A stretch of DNA of 64,000 nucleotides from Methylobacterium amylolyticum (lineage in GTDB: Bacteria > Pseudomonadota > Alphaproteobacteria > Rhizobiales > Beijerinckiaceae). The notes under the pieces are model-generated. The model saw only the letters and a list, made by a program, of their open reading frames with translations, was not told the origin of the DNA and did not search any database. Numbering within the stretch: position 1 is the stretch's first letter; each line of letters begins with the position of its first letter. The translations under genes were made by a program, and so were the position numbers. Location: positions 1 to 64,000 of the forward strand of contig NZ_JAUYZI010000008.1 of the NCBI RefSeq assembly GCF_030700245.1. The letters are read 5' to 3'. Below, piece by piece: positions 28,761 to 39,858 of the stretch.

Positions 28761-29420
28761 ATGAAGACCTCGGTCACCGCGCTCGCCGCGCTCCTCGGCG
28801 TCTGTGTTCTCGCCGCCGCCCCGGCCCGCGCCGCAAACTCCTACGACCCGTTCGGCGCGAGCGACGCCGAGGACTACTATTCCGCGCAAGGGCAGTACGG
28901 ATACCAGGGCACCTACGCCCCGGGTTACGCCCCCGGCTACGGCCAGGGCGTGCAGGCCGCCCCGCAGGCGCAGGTGCAGCCGATCCCGCGCGAGCTGGTG
29001 GCCTTCAACGCCCCCTACGCGCCGGGCACGATCGTGGTCTCCACCGCCGAGCGGCGGCTCTACCTCGTCCTGGGCAACGGCGAGGCCCTGCGCTACGGCG
29101 TCGGCGTCGGCCGGCCCGGCTTCACCTGGAGCGGCGTGAAGACGATCACCGCCAAGCGCGAGTGGCCGTCGTGGGTGCCGCCGAAGGCGATGCTCGCCCG
29201 CCGTCCCGACCTGCCGCGCTACATGGCCGGCGGCGTCGAGAACCCGCTCGGGGCCCGCGCCATGTATATCGGCAGCACCGAGTACCGCATCCACGGCTCG
29301 AACGAGCCGGACACGATCGGTCAGGCGGTCTCCTCGGGCTGCATCCGCATGACCAACGAGGACGTGACCGACCTCTACGACCGGGTGAAGGTCGGCGCCA
29401 AGGTCGTCGTCCTGAACTGA
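28761..29420 (+). CDS. L,D-transpeptidase (YkuD domain)
   Basis: The 219-residue product has a cleaved-type signal peptide (residues 1-24, ending APARA), a Tyr/Gly/Gln-rich linker, and a YkuD domain. The active site is IHGSNEPDTIG with SSGCIRM, where Cys194 is the nucleophile. These enzymes crosslink peptidoglycan or attach lipoproteins in the periplasm. A strong hairpin lies 20 bases after the stop. Confidence 0.92.
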   Translation: MKTSVTALAALLGVCVLAAAPARAANSYDPFGASDAEDYYSAQGQYGYQGTYAPGYAPGYGQGVQAAPQAQVQPIPRELVAFNAPYAPGTIVVSTAERRLYLVLGNGEALRYGVGVGRPGFTWSGVKTITAKREWPSWVPPKAMLARRPDLPRYMAGGVENPLGARAMYIGSTEYRIHGSNEPDTIGQAVSSGCIRMTNEDVTDLYDRVKVGAKVVVLN

Positions 29421-29440
29421 ATTTCTTCGGACCTGTCATG

Positions 29441-29472
29441 AGGACCGCGTCGCCCCCGGGCGACGCGGTCCT
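29441..29472 (+). terminator. Strong hairpin between the L,D-transpeptidase and a convergent gene
   Basis: AGGACCGCGTCGCCC (29441-29455) pairs perfectly with GGGCGACGCGGTCCT (29458-29472). The stem is 13-15 base pairs. Being symmetrical, it could stop transcription from either side, since a minus-strand gene ends at 29490. Confidence 0.7.
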
Positions 29473-29489
29473 CGCGCGTTCCGGACCGG

Positions 29490-29834
29490 CTACGGGACCA
29501 CCTGCCCGACCGCGGTCTGCGGCGGGCTGAACGAGGCGATCGGCAGGTCGCAGAAGCAGCGCGCGCCGAGCGGGCGCGGGCCGGGCAGCGGGCAGGAATA
29601 GGGCTGCGGACCGGTGAGGCCCTGCTGCACGGCGGCGCAGTTCAGGCCGGCCGGCTCCCGCGGCGGCGCCCGGCGCGGGGCGCGGTACACCCGCTCCTCG
29701 CCGTAGTAGGACGGGGGCCGGTCGTCGTAGTACTGGGCCCGCGCCCCGGGGGCCGACAGGGCGGCGGCGAGCGCCATGGCGGCGATCCCCGCCTTCGCGA
29801 AACGGTCGGACCGGCCGTGACGGACACCGCGCAT
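29490..29834 (-). CDS. Small exported protein, unknown function
   Basis: The 114-residue product has a signal peptide (residues 1-33, ending PGARA-Q), a Tyr/Arg/Pro-rich stretch and a C-terminal half with four cysteines (LNCAAVQQGL, YSCPLPG, ARCFCDLP). Conserved-looking cysteines suggest a small disulfide-bonded periplasmic protein. I do not recognise the family. Confidence 0.6.
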   Translation of the reverse strand: MRGVRHGRSDRFAKAGIAAMALAAALSAPGARAQYYDDRPPSYYGEERVYRAPRRAPPREPAGLNCAAVQQGLTGPQPYSCPLPGPRPLGARCFCDLPIASFSPPQTAVGQVVP

Positions 29835-29967
29835 GCACCACTCTCCCGCGTGCTTCCGGCGCGACAGGCGCCCGAGGCCGCGCCTCTCGGCGCCAATGCG
29901 GGCGAAAACGAGACGGCCCGCCCCCGTGAGGGAGCGGGCCGCCGCGCGGTCACCGGCGTTCGACGGC

Positions 29968-30456
29968 TCAGTGCGTCGAGCGGTCGACGGCGTCCTGGGC
30001 GTCGCGGGCGGTCTGGTTGGCGGCGTCGCGGCCCTGCTCCATCGCCTTGCGGGCCTCGTCGGCGCCCTGCTGCATCGCGGACTTGGCCCGCTCGGCGCCC
30101 TGCTGCATCGCGCTCTGGGCGAGGCCGCTGAACTCCTTGGCCTGCGACTGCATGGCGGCGAACTGGGTGCGCACGAACTCCGCCTGGAGCTGCATGGCCT
30201 CCTGGACGTCCTTGGCGCGCACCAGCCGCTTGGCGAAGTCGAAGGCCGCCGTCACGTTCTGCTCGGCGTACTCGAAGCCGCGCGAGGAGGCGTCCTGGGC
30301 GTTGGTGCGGGCCAGCTCGGCCGAGCCCTGCACGGTGTCGGCGGTCCGGCGGGCGGCGCCGATGAAGCTGTCGAACGCCTTGCGGGCCTGGTCCACGCTC
30401 TTCTCCGCGAAGTCGCGCATCTCGGTCGGGATCTCGTAGTTCGGGGGGTTGCTCAT
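29968..30456 (-). CDS. Phasin family protein
   Basis: The 162-residue product is a helical amphipathic protein with the phasin pattern: FAEKSVDQARKAFDSFIGAA near residue 16, then AAFDFAKRLVRAKDVQEAMQ, LQAEFVRTQFAAMQSQAKE, and Ala/Gln repeats at the end (SAMQQGAERAK and SAMQQGADEAR). Phasins coat polyhydroxybutyrate granules. The start is supported by GAGGAG. A perfect 15-base palindrome lies 38 bases upstream, where the PHB-responsive repressor PhaR would be expected to bind. Confidence 0.88.
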   Translation of the reverse strand: MSNPPNYEIPTEMRDFAEKSVDQARKAFDSFIGAARRTADTVQGSAELARTNAQDASSRGFEYAEQNVTAAFDFAKRLVRAKDVQEAMQLQAEFVRTQFAAMQSQAKEFSGLAQSAMQQGAERAKSAMQQGADEARKAMEQGRDAANQTARDAQDAVDRSTH

Positions 30457-30493
30457 GCCACGTCTCCTCGTGTGTGCGGCTGTTGATGGTGCG

Positions 30494-30508
30494 TTGTGCA
30501 GTGCACAA
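30494..30508 (-). promoter_or_regulatory. 15-bp palindrome upstream of the phasin gene
   Basis: TTGTGCAGTGCACAA is a perfect palindrome around one central base. It contains paired TGC/GCA half-sites, as reported for PhaR operators of phasin genes in other alphaproteobacteria. It lies 38-52 bases upstream of the phasin start. Confidence 0.5.
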
Positions 30509-30610
30509 ATAACTGATTCGCTGCCATATGCCACCCGCGCCGCGGGCATTAAGGTTGACATGACGTAAACGTGTGACGGCCGCCTCCGGAGTCCAGCGTT
30601 CGGGCGCGCC

Positions 30611-33277
30611 GTGCTTTACAAAAGAGTGGCCGTTCACACCCATTCGGGACGAACGGTTGAAGCGGGCATCGATGCGGGATCGCAGGCGTTGCAGACGGAC
30701 GTGACATCGACGGGCGGACTGACCGAGGGTGAGCTGGCCGGCGCGCTCGCGGGCTGGGCCCGGCTGCCCGGCCTCGCCGCCCCGCTCGGCGACCCGAAGG
30801 GCGTCCACCTCGTGCTGGACGAGGAGGGGCGGGTGCTGCACGCCTCCCCGGCCGCGGCCGCCCTGGCCGCCGCGCTGCGCCCCGCCGACCTCGCCCGCCA
30901 GATCGCCACGACCGGCATGGAAGATGGCGGCCCGCGCCTCGTGCGCCTGCGCCTCGACCCGCTCCGGATCGCGCCGCCGGTCCTGTGCCTCCTGGCGCGG
31001 GGGACGCGCCCGGACGGGCGCCCGCTCGTGCTCCTGGTTCCCGCCGGACCGGTGACCCTGCCGCGCCGCCGGGCGACGCCCCCTCCCCGACTCGACGAGC
31101 CGGCCGCGCCGCCGGAGCCGCCCGCGGCCTCGTCGGACCCCGCGCCGGCTCCCCTCCGCGCCGGCGACCGCTTCCTCTGGCGCAGCGACGGCGCCGGCAC
31201 CCTCACCGCCGTGACCGGTGCGGACGCCCTCGCCCGCCTCGTCGGGCAGGACTGGCCCGGGATCGCCGGGTCCGGCCGCCTCGTCGGCGGGGACGCCGCG
31301 CTCGCGGCGCTGGCGGCGCGCGCCACGTTCCGCGCCGTCCCGGTCTCCCTCGACCTCGGCGAGGGTCCTGTGGAGATCGAGCTTTCGGGCGCCCCGCTGG
31401 GGCGGGGCGAGGCCGGGTTCGGCGGCTTCGGGCTCGTCCGCCGAGTGCCCGCCCCGCCCGCCGAGGCCGCCGAGCCCTCCGCCGACGCGCCTGCCGTCGA
31501 GGCCCCGTCCCCCGTGCCGTCGGCGGCGGATGCCGAGGTGGCACCGGCCATGGTGGAGGCCGCTGCGGTGGAGGCTGATGGGGTCCGGATGCCCGAGGCG
31601 GAGGCCCCGGCATCCACGGCCGACGCGGAGCCCGCGCCCGAGGCGGAGCCGGTCGCGGACGCGCCCTGGGATCGGCCCGCGGAGCCGGCGCCCGACGACG
31701 CGGAACCCGGGGGTATGCAGACCTCGGCGGACGCGGCGACCGCGCCGCCGGACCCGGCCCTTTCCAGCGACGAGCACGCCGCCTTCCGGGAGATCGCCCG
31801 GGCGCTCGGAGCCCGCTACGCCGGTGACGACGAGGTCGCGGATGCCGGGCAGCCCCGCCCGGCGGGCGCGGTCATGCTCTTCCCCGGCCCTCAGGCGGAG
31901 CCGCGGTTGGCCGGGTCCGTCGAGCCGGCGGGGGCGTCCGCGCTGCTCGAAGGCCTGCCGGTTCCAATCCTGGTCCATCGCGACGACGCGATCCTCGGGG
32001 CCAACCGAGCGTTCCTGACCCTGATCGGCCTCGCCGACCGCGCCACCCTGCTCGGACCCGGGATCAGCCGCCTGTTCCGCGGCGCACCGCCGGAGCGGCG
32101 GGCGGAGGCCGGCGCGTGGCAGACGGCGATCCGGACCGCCGCGGGAGGCACCCGCCCGGTCGAGGTGCTGCGCGGGACCTGCGACTGGGCCGACGGGCCG
32201 GCCGAGTGCCTGATCCTGCGCCCGCTCGGCGAGGACGACCCCGAGCGGGCGCTCGCCGCCGAGCGCCTCGCGCGGCAGGTCCAGGCGGCGCGGGCGCTGG
32301 GCGCAGAGGCCGCCCTCGACGCCGTCCAGGCCGGGGTCGTCACCCTCGACGCGGCCGGCCGCGTCGTCGCCCTGAATCGGGCCGCGGCGGAGCTGTTCGG
32401 CTGCGACTCCCGTGAGGTGGTCGGGGCCAGCTTCGCCGGGCTGTTCGGGCCCGGCTCCGCCGCGTCGGTGGCGGAGGCGCAGCGCGGGGCGGACGGTGCG
32501 CCCAGCAGCGTCGCCCTGGCCGGTCGCCCCGCCCTGCTCGCCTTCGGGCCGCCCCGGGCGGACGGGCACCGCGTCGCCGTGATCCAATCCGGGCCGTCCG
32601 CCCCCGGCGCGGCGGCGGCGGAAGCGCCGCGGGCGCTGGACGGGGGCACCGCCCTGCTGGCCCGGCTCGACCGCGAACTACGCTCTCCGATGAGCGGCAT
32701 CGTCGCGCTGACCGACACGATGCTGCAGGAGCCGTTCGGCCCGTTCGGGAGCCCGCGCTACCGGGACTGCCTCGCCGAGATCAAGGTCTCGGGCGAGCGG
32801 CTGCTGGAGCGCGTGGCCGAGTTGCTCGATCTCGCCGCCGTCGAGGCCGGCGGCCTGGACCTCGACCCCCGGCCCCTGGCCCTCAACGAGGTGGTGGCCG
32901 GCTGCGTCGCCCGGCTCCAGCCCGAGGCGGCACGCGGGCGGATCGTGCTGCGCACCAGCTTCTCCGCCGATCTCGGCGAGTTGGAGGCCGACGAGCCGAC
33001 GGTGAGCCGCGCCGCCCGCCTCGTGATCGAGCACGCCATCCGCCGCGCCGCCGTCGGCGGGCAGGTCATCGTTTCGACCGGCGCGGCCGACGGCGCGGGG
33101 ATCGCCCTGCGGGTGCGCGATACCGGCGCGACCCGGCCCGCGGAGGAGACCCTGGGCCTCGCCCTGCCCCGCGCCCTCGTCGAGGCCAATGGCGGACGCC
33201 TGCGGCTCTCGGGGCGGGCCGACGAGGGGACCCTGGTCGAGATCGTGCTGCCCGCTCGCCGCGCCGCGGCCGGCTGA
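30611..33277 (+). CDS. PAS-containing histidine kinase-like protein lacking the phospho-acceptor His (pseudokinase)
   Basis: The 888-residue protein has a variable Ala/Pro/Glu-rich region (about 160-420), PAS-like domains from about 444 (LPVPILVHRDDAILGANRAF) and 569 (VQAGVVTLDAAGRVVALNRA), and a kinase core. The HisKA region reads RLDRELRSPMSGIVALTD where SHELRTP is expected, so Arg688 replaces the histidine. The N-box asparagine is also lost (LVIEHAIRRAA), while a G1-like RVRDTG remains. It resembles cell-cycle kinases of the PdhS/DivL kind in FGPFGSPRYRDCL, but should not autophosphorylate. The start is uncertain (GTG 30611). Confidence 0.75.
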   Translation: MLYKRVAVHTHSGRTVEAGIDAGSQALQTDVTSTGGLTEGELAGALAGWARLPGLAAPLGDPKGVHLVLDEEGRVLHASPAAAALAAALRPADLARQIATTGMEDGGPRLVRLRLDPLRIAPPVLCLLARGTRPDGRPLVLLVPAGPVTLPRRRATPPPRLDEPAAPPEPPAASSDPAPAPLRAGDRFLWRSDGAGTLTAVTGADALARLVGQDWPGIAGSGRLVGGDAALAALAARATFRAVPVSLDLGEGPVEIELSGAPLGRGEAGFGGFGLVRRVPAPPAEAAEPSADAPAVEAPSPVPSAADAEVAPAMVEAAAVEADGVRMPEAEAPASTADAEPAPEAEPVADAPWDRPAEPAPDDAEPGGMQTSADAATAPPDPALSSDEHAAFREIARALGARYAGDDEVADAGQPRPAGAVMLFPGPQAEPRLAGSVEPAGASALLEGLPVPILVHRDDAILGANRAFLTLIGLADRATLLGPGISRLFRGAPPERRAEAGAWQTAIRTAAGGTRPVEVLRGTCDWADGPAECLILRPLGEDDPERALAAERLARQVQAARALGAEAALDAVQAGVVTLDAAGRVVALNRAAAELFGCDSREVVGASFAGLFGPGSAASVAEAQRGADGAPSSVALAGRPALLAFGPPRADGHRVAVIQSGPSAPGAAAAEAPRALDGGTALLARLDRELRSPMSGIVALTDTMLQEPFGPFGSPRYRDCLAEIKVSGERLLERVAELLDLAAVEAGGLDLDPRPLALNEVVAGCVARLQPEAARGRIVLRTSFSADLGELEADEPTVSRAARLVIEHAIRRAAVGGQVIVSTGAADGAGIALRVRDTGATRPAEETLGLALPRALVEANGGRLRLSGRADEGTLVEIVLPARRAAAG

Positions 33278-33641
33278 CACCTGACGATCGGAGGTTGCGC
33301 TTCGCGGCGGGACCGGCCCGGCGCGAGCGGCTCGCCCGTACCGCTGCGCCCGGATCCGCGGCGGCGCTCCCGCGTTGCTCACGGGCAGTCGAGCGCCGAT
33401 CCGGACTGGTGACACGCCTGCGTGATCCAGGTTTCGGCCGTTGAACGCCGCTTGACAGGCGCGGACCGACCGGCCAATGACACGTTCCATTGCGCCCAAT
33501 TAAATGGCGGACCGGCGAGGTCCGTGCGGGAGCGGGACGGCGTTACCGTCGCCTCTATCTGTAGGCAACGCTACTTTGGAAGTCCTGGCAGCGCGGGGGG
33601 GCCCGCGATACGTTCAGGCGCCAGAACAGGGATGGAACGCT
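33278..33641. other. 364-base gap upstream of acs
   Basis: No gene is seen. A TTGACA (33452-33457) with CAATGA 17 bases later is a possible weak promoter. An inverted repeat CCATT (33487-33491) / AATGG (33503-33507) and a GGACC/GGTCC hairpin follow. One or more of these may control acs, but none matches a known operator that I recognise. Confidence 0.4.
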
Positions 33642-35591
<1,950 letters not shown>

Positions 35592-35704
35592 GGCCCGGCT
35601 CCCGCTGAGATCGGGTGCGAGGCGGGTGCCGGGACGGCGCCCGCCCCCAACAAGAACCCAACCGTTCAGGACGGGCGGCGCACGGCCTGCCCGGAGGATA
35701 CCCC

Positions 35705-36076
35705 ATGAGTGGAACGACGCTGGGGACCGTGGGCGGGCGCACTCCGCCCGCCGGGTCCCGTGCCGCGGACGCGGTCGACCCGCAGGTCGCGCGCATCGCC
35801 AACACCCCCGAATTCCAGCAGCTCGTCACGGAGCGCACGCGCTTCGGCTGGATCCTCACCGGCCTGATGCTGGTGGTCTATTTCGGCTTCATCGGCCTCA
35901 TCGCCTTCGACAAGTCGCTGCTCGCCGTGAAGGTCGGGACCACGGCGACGCTGGGCCTGTATCTCGGCGTGTTCGTGATCCTGTTCGCCTTCGCGCTGAC
36001 CGGGATCTACGTCGCGCGCGCCAACACGCGCTTCGACGCCCTGAGCGACGCCCTCAAGCGGAGTGTCGGCCGATGA
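35705..36076 (+). CDS. DUF485 membrane protein, ActP partner
   Basis: The 123-residue product has two membrane spans ([19 protein letters not shown] and [20 protein letters not shown]) preceded by [17 protein letters not shown], the DUF485 signature (YjcH-like). Its stop overlaps the actP start as ATGA, so the two are translationally coupled. Proteins of this family accompany acetate permease; the exact job is not known. Confidence 0.9.
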   Translation: MSGTTLGTVGGRTPPAGSRAADAVDPQVARIANTPEFQQLVTERTRFGWILTGLMLVVYFGFIGLIAFDKSLLAVKVGTTATLGLYLGVFVILFAFALTGIYVARANTRFDALSDALKRSVGR

Positions 36077-37755
36077 ACCGCATCCTCCTCGGACTGGCGC
36101 TGGCGTCGATCGCCGCGGGCGCCGCCTACGCCGCCGGCCCCGATCTCGGCGCCGTGCAGCAATCGGCCACGAACTGGCCGGCCATCGGCATGTTCCTGTT
36201 CTTCGTGCTGTTCACCCTCGGCATCACCTACCGGGCGGCGATGGGCTCCAAGTCGGCGGCCGACTTCTACGCGGCCGGCGGCGGCATCTCGGCCCGCATG
36301 AACGCGCTGGCGATCGCCGGCGACTACATGTCGGCGGCCTCGTTCCTCGGCATCTCCGGCCTCGTCTACACCTCGGGTTTCGACGGGCTGATCTACTCCA
36401 CCGGCTTCCTCGTCGGCTGGCCGATCGTGCTGTTCCTGATCGCCGAGCGGCTGCGCAACCTCGGCAAGTTCACCTTCGCCGACGTGGCGAGCTTCCGCCT
36501 CGACCAGACCGCGATCCGGATCATCTCGGCGACCGGCACGCTCGTGGTGGTGGCCTTCTACCTGATCGCCCAGATGGTCGGCGCGGGGAAGCTGATCCAG
36601 CTCCTGTTCGGCCTGCCCTACCTCTACGCGGTGGTGCTCGTCGGTGCGCTGATGATCATCTACGTCGCCTTCGGCGGCATGAAGGCGACCACCTGGGTGC
36701 AGGTGATCAAGGCCTGCCTGCTCTTGGGCGGCGCCACCTTCATGGCCGGCGCGGTGCTCTACCGGTACGGCTTCAACCCCGAGACCCTGTTCGCCACCTC
36801 GGTGCAGGTGCATCCGAAGGGCGAGTCGATCATGGCGCCCGGCGGCCTCGTGGCCAACCCGATCGAGGCGATCTCGCTCGGCGTCGGCCTGATGTTCGGC
36901 ACCGCCGGGCTGCCGCACATCCTGATGCGCTTCTTCACGGTGTCGGACGCGCAGGCCGCGCGCAAGTCGGTCTTCTACGCCACCGGCCTGATCGGTTACT
37001 TCTACATCCTCACCTTCATCATCGGCTTCGGCGGCATCGCCCTGCTGATGTCGGATCCGGCCTATTTCAAGCTCGGTGCGGGCGGGACCTTCGACAAGCT
37101 GAAGGACATGATCGGCGGCACCAACATGGTCGCCGTGAACCTCGCCAACGCGGTCGGCGGCCCGTACTTCCTGGGCTTCATCTCGGCGGTGGCGTTCGCG
37201 ACCATCCTCGCGGTGGTCGCCGGCCTGACGCTCGCCGGCGCCTCGGCCGTGAGCCACGACCTCTACGCCCAGGTGTTCGCCCGCGGGCGCACCACCGAGG
37301 CGGCCGAGGTCCGGCTGTCGAAGATCGCGGCGGTGGGGATCGGCATCGTCGCCATCATCCTCGGCTACATCTTCGAGAACCAGAACGTCGCCTTCATGGT
37401 CGGCCTCGCCTTCTCGGTGGCGGCGAGCTGCAACTTCCCGGTGCTGGCGATGTCGATCCTGTGGCGCGGCACCACGACCTGGGGTGCGCTCGCGGGCGGC
37501 CTCGTCGGGCTGCTCGCCGCGGTGGTGATGGTGGTGCTGTCGAAGGCGGTGTGGGTGACGACGCTCGGCAACGCCGCGGCGATCTTCCCCTACGACAACC
37601 CCGCTCTGTTCTCGATGCCGCTGGCCTTCGCGACGATCTACCTCGTGTCGCTGATGGACAACTCCGCCCGGGCCCGGCGCGAACGCGCCGCCTTCGAGGC
37701 GCAGTACGTGCGCTCCGAGACGGGCATCGGGGCCGCCGGCGCGCACGCGCACTGA
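36073..37755 (+). CDS. actP: Cation/acetate symporter
   Basis: The 560-residue product is a sodium:solute symporter of the ActP branch. It has a signal-like first segment, then [60 protein letters not shown] and about 13 membrane spans in all. It imports acetate and possibly glycolate or pyruvate. The ATG overlaps the DUF485 stop. A terminator follows 24 bases after the stop. Confidence 0.95.
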   Translation: MNRILLGLALASIAAGAAYAAGPDLGAVQQSATNWPAIGMFLFFVLFTLGITYRAAMGSKSAADFYAAGGGISARMNALAIAGDYMSAASFLGISGLVYTSGFDGLIYSTGFLVGWPIVLFLIAERLRNLGKFTFADVASFRLDQTAIRIISATGTLVVVAFYLIAQMVGAGKLIQLLFGLPYLYAVVLVGALMIIYVAFGGMKATTWVQVIKACLLLGGATFMAGAVLYRYGFNPETLFATSVQVHPKGESIMAPGGLVANPIEAISLGVGLMFGTAGLPHILMRFFTVSDAQAARKSVFYATGLIGYFYILTFIIGFGGIALLMSDPAYFKLGAGGTFDKLKDMIGGTNMVAVNLANAVGGPYFLGFISAVAFATILAVVAGLTLAGASAVSHDLYAQVFARGRTTEAAEVRLSKIAAVGIGIVAIILGYIFENQNVAFMVGLAFSVAASCNFPVLAMSILWRGTTTWGALAGGLVGLLAAVVMVVLSKAVWVTTLGNAAAIFPYDNPALFSMPLAFATIYLVSLMDNSARARRERAAFEAQYVRSETGIGAAGAHAH

Positions 37756-37779
37756 GGACGCGCCGTCCGGGCGCAGCGG

Positions 37780-37814
37780 GGGGCGCGGCCGCGGCCGCGC
37801 CCCTTGTCGTTTTT
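37780..37814 (+). terminator. Rho-independent terminator after actP
   Basis: GGGGCGCGGC (37780-37789) pairs with GCCGCGCCCC (37794-37803) around CGCG, followed by TTGTCGTTTTT. This ends the acs-DUF485-actP transcript. Confidence 0.75.
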
Positions 37815-37997
37815 CCGTCACAGGGGTGCGAGCCCGCAATCCGAACCGTGGATTGCGGCTCTTCACGATCGCTTTACCCGTTGGGCAAACCCGGTTCGTG
37901 CGATAACGCATGACGGACCCGCGCATCGCGCAGGGCTTCGAGCGAGCGGTCCAGCAAGGACCGCCGACAAAGCGTGAATCCTGGGAGGACCCGAGAC

Positions 37998-39731
37998 ATG
38001 GCTGTGGCGACCGCTGGACCGATCAGCGCCGGATCGGCGAGGCCGATGACCCCGGCCGAGAAGAAGGTCATCCTGGCCTCGTCGCTCGGCACCGTCTTCG
38101 AGTGGTACGACTTCTTCCTGTACGGCTCGCTCGCGGCGGTGATCGGCGCGCAGTTCTTCTCGGCGTACCCGGAGGCGACGCGCAACATCTTCGCCCTGCT
38201 CGCCTTCGCCGCGGGCTTCGTGGTCCGCCCCTTCGGCGCCCTGGTGTTCGGCCGCCTCGGCGATCTGGTCGGGCGCAAGCACACCTTCCTCGTCACCATC
38301 CTGATCATGGGCCTCTCGACCTTCGCGGTCGGCCTGATGCCCTCCTACGGGACCATGGCCGCCTACGGGATCGGCTGGGTCGCCCCGGTGACGCTGCTGA
38401 TCCTGCGCATGCTCCAGGGCCTCGCGCTCGGCGGCGAGTACGGCGGCGCCGCGGTCTACGTGGCCGAGCACGCGCCCCAGGGCCGGCGCGGCTTCTACAC
38501 CTCGTTCATCCAGGCCACCGCGACGCTCGGGCTGCTGCTCTCGCTGATCATCATCCTGTCGACGCAGGGCTACGTGAACAACGCCTACGCGCCGACCGTG
38601 GTGACCAACCCGGACGGCACCACCACCACGCTGACCGCCTTCCAGGTCTGGGGCTGGCGCATCCCGTTCCTCGTCTCCGTGGCGCTCCTGGCGATCTCGG
38701 TCTGGATCCGGCTCCAGATGAACGAGAGCCCGGCGTTCCAAAAGATGAAGGCCGAGGGCACGCACTCGAAGGCGCCGCTCTCCGAGGCGTTCGGCCAGTG
38801 GCGGAACGCCAAGTGGGCGCTGCTGGCGCTGCTCGGCCTCACGGCCGGCCAAGCGGTGGTCTGGTACACCGGGCAGTTCTACGCGCTGTTCTTCCTCCAG
38901 AGCATCCTGAAGGTCGACCAGTTCACCGCCAACGTGATGGTCGCGTGGTCGCTCATCGCCGTCACCGGCGGGTTCCTCCTGTTCGGCGCCCTGTCCGACC
39001 GCATCGGCCGCAAGCCGATCATCCTCGGCGGCTGCCTGCTCGCGGCGCTGACCTACTTCCCGCTGTTCAACATGCTCACCGCCAGCGCCAACCCGGCGCT
39101 GTACGAGGCGCAGGCGAACGTGCCGGTGGTGGTGAAGACCAACACCGACTCCTGCTCGTTCCAGTTCAACCCGGTCGGCACGGCCAAGTTCACCAAGGAG
39201 TGCGACGTCGCCAAGGCCCTGCTCGCCCGCAGCGCCGTCAGCTACAGCACCGAGAACCTGCCGGCGGGCTCGCCCACCGTGGTGACGGTCAAGGGCAAGG
39301 ACTTCCCCGTCGCCGACCCGACCTTCGCCAAGAGCGTGGCCGCGGCCCTGACCGAGGCGGGCTACCCCGCCGCGAACAACCCGACGGTGATCAAGGCGTC
39401 GAACCCGCTCGACATCTTCACCGGCCAGAAGCTCGCGGTGATCGGGATCCTGTTCATCCTCGCGGTCTACGTGACCATGGTCTACGGCCCGATCGCGGCG
39501 GCGCTGGTGGAGCTGTTCCCGACCCGGATCCGCTACACCTCGATGTCGCTGCCCTACCACATCGGCAACGGCTGGTTCGGCGGCCTGCTGCCTGCCACCG
39601 CCTTCGCGATGGTGGCCCAGACCGGCGACATCTACTACGGCCTCTGGTATCCGATCGTGATCGCGCTGTTCACCTTCGTGGTCGGCCTGATCTTCGTGCC
39701 GGAGACCAAGGACCGGGATCTGCTGGCCTGA
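37998..39731 (+). CDS. MFS transporter, metabolite:H+ symporter (MHS) family
   Basis: The 577-residue protein begins a typical MHS pattern at LGTVFEWYDFFLYGSLAAVI, then GRLGDLVGRKHTFLVTI and GLALGGEYGGAAVYVAEHAP, with about twelve spans. Between spans, residues about 374-470 form an extra soluble loop with two cysteines (TNTDSCSFQF and TKECDVAKAL), found in a subset of the family. Members carry alpha-ketoglutarate, proline or other organic acids. GGGAGGA precedes ATG 37998. It follows the actP terminator, so it likely has its own promoter. Confidence 0.88.
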   Translation: MAVATAGPISAGSARPMTPAEKKVILASSLGTVFEWYDFFLYGSLAAVIGAQFFSAYPEATRNIFALLAFAAGFVVRPFGALVFGRLGDLVGRKHTFLVTILIMGLSTFAVGLMPSYGTMAAYGIGWVAPVTLLILRMLQGLALGGEYGGAAVYVAEHAPQGRRGFYTSFIQATATLGLLLSLIIILSTQGYVNNAYAPTVVTNPDGTTTTLTAFQVWGWRIPFLVSVALLAISVWIRLQMNESPAFQKMKAEGTHSKAPLSEAFGQWRNAKWALLALLGLTAGQAVVWYTGQFYALFFLQSILKVDQFTANVMVAWSLIAVTGGFLLFGALSDRIGRKPIILGGCLLAALTYFPLFNMLTASANPALYEAQANVPVVVKTNTDSCSFQFNPVGTAKFTKECDVAKALLARSAVSYSTENLPAGSPTVVTVKGKDFPVADPTFAKSVAAALTEAGYPAANNPTVIKASNPLDIFTGQKLAVIGILFILAVYVTMVYGPIAAALVELFPTRIRYTSMSLPYHIGNGWFGGLLPATAFAMVAQTGDIYYGLWYPIVIALFTFVVGLIFVPETKDRDLLA

Positions 39732-39776
39732 GTGCCGGCCACCCGCCCGGGCTCGCTCCGGGCGGTCTCGGATCCT

Positions 39777-39814
39777 AAAAGGCCCTGCCGGTCAAGCGAC
39801 CGGCAGGGCCTTTT
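39777..39814. terminator. Strong bidirectional terminator between the MHS carrier and purH
   Basis: AAAAGGCCCTGCCGGTC (39777-39793) pairs with GACCGGCAGGGCCTTTT (39798-39814) around AAGC. A T tract is present on both strands, so it can end the plus-strand carrier transcript and the minus-strand purH transcript. Confidence 0.9.
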
Positions 39815-39858
39815 CTCATGCGCAGACCTTCGCCGAGTGCCGTCGCGAAGGCCCGAGA

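Noticed and set aside
29642..32587. A 981-codon open frame on the minus strand
   Set aside because: It crosses the phasin, the exported protein and half of the pseudokinase in the wrong frame. Stops are rare here only because of high GC.
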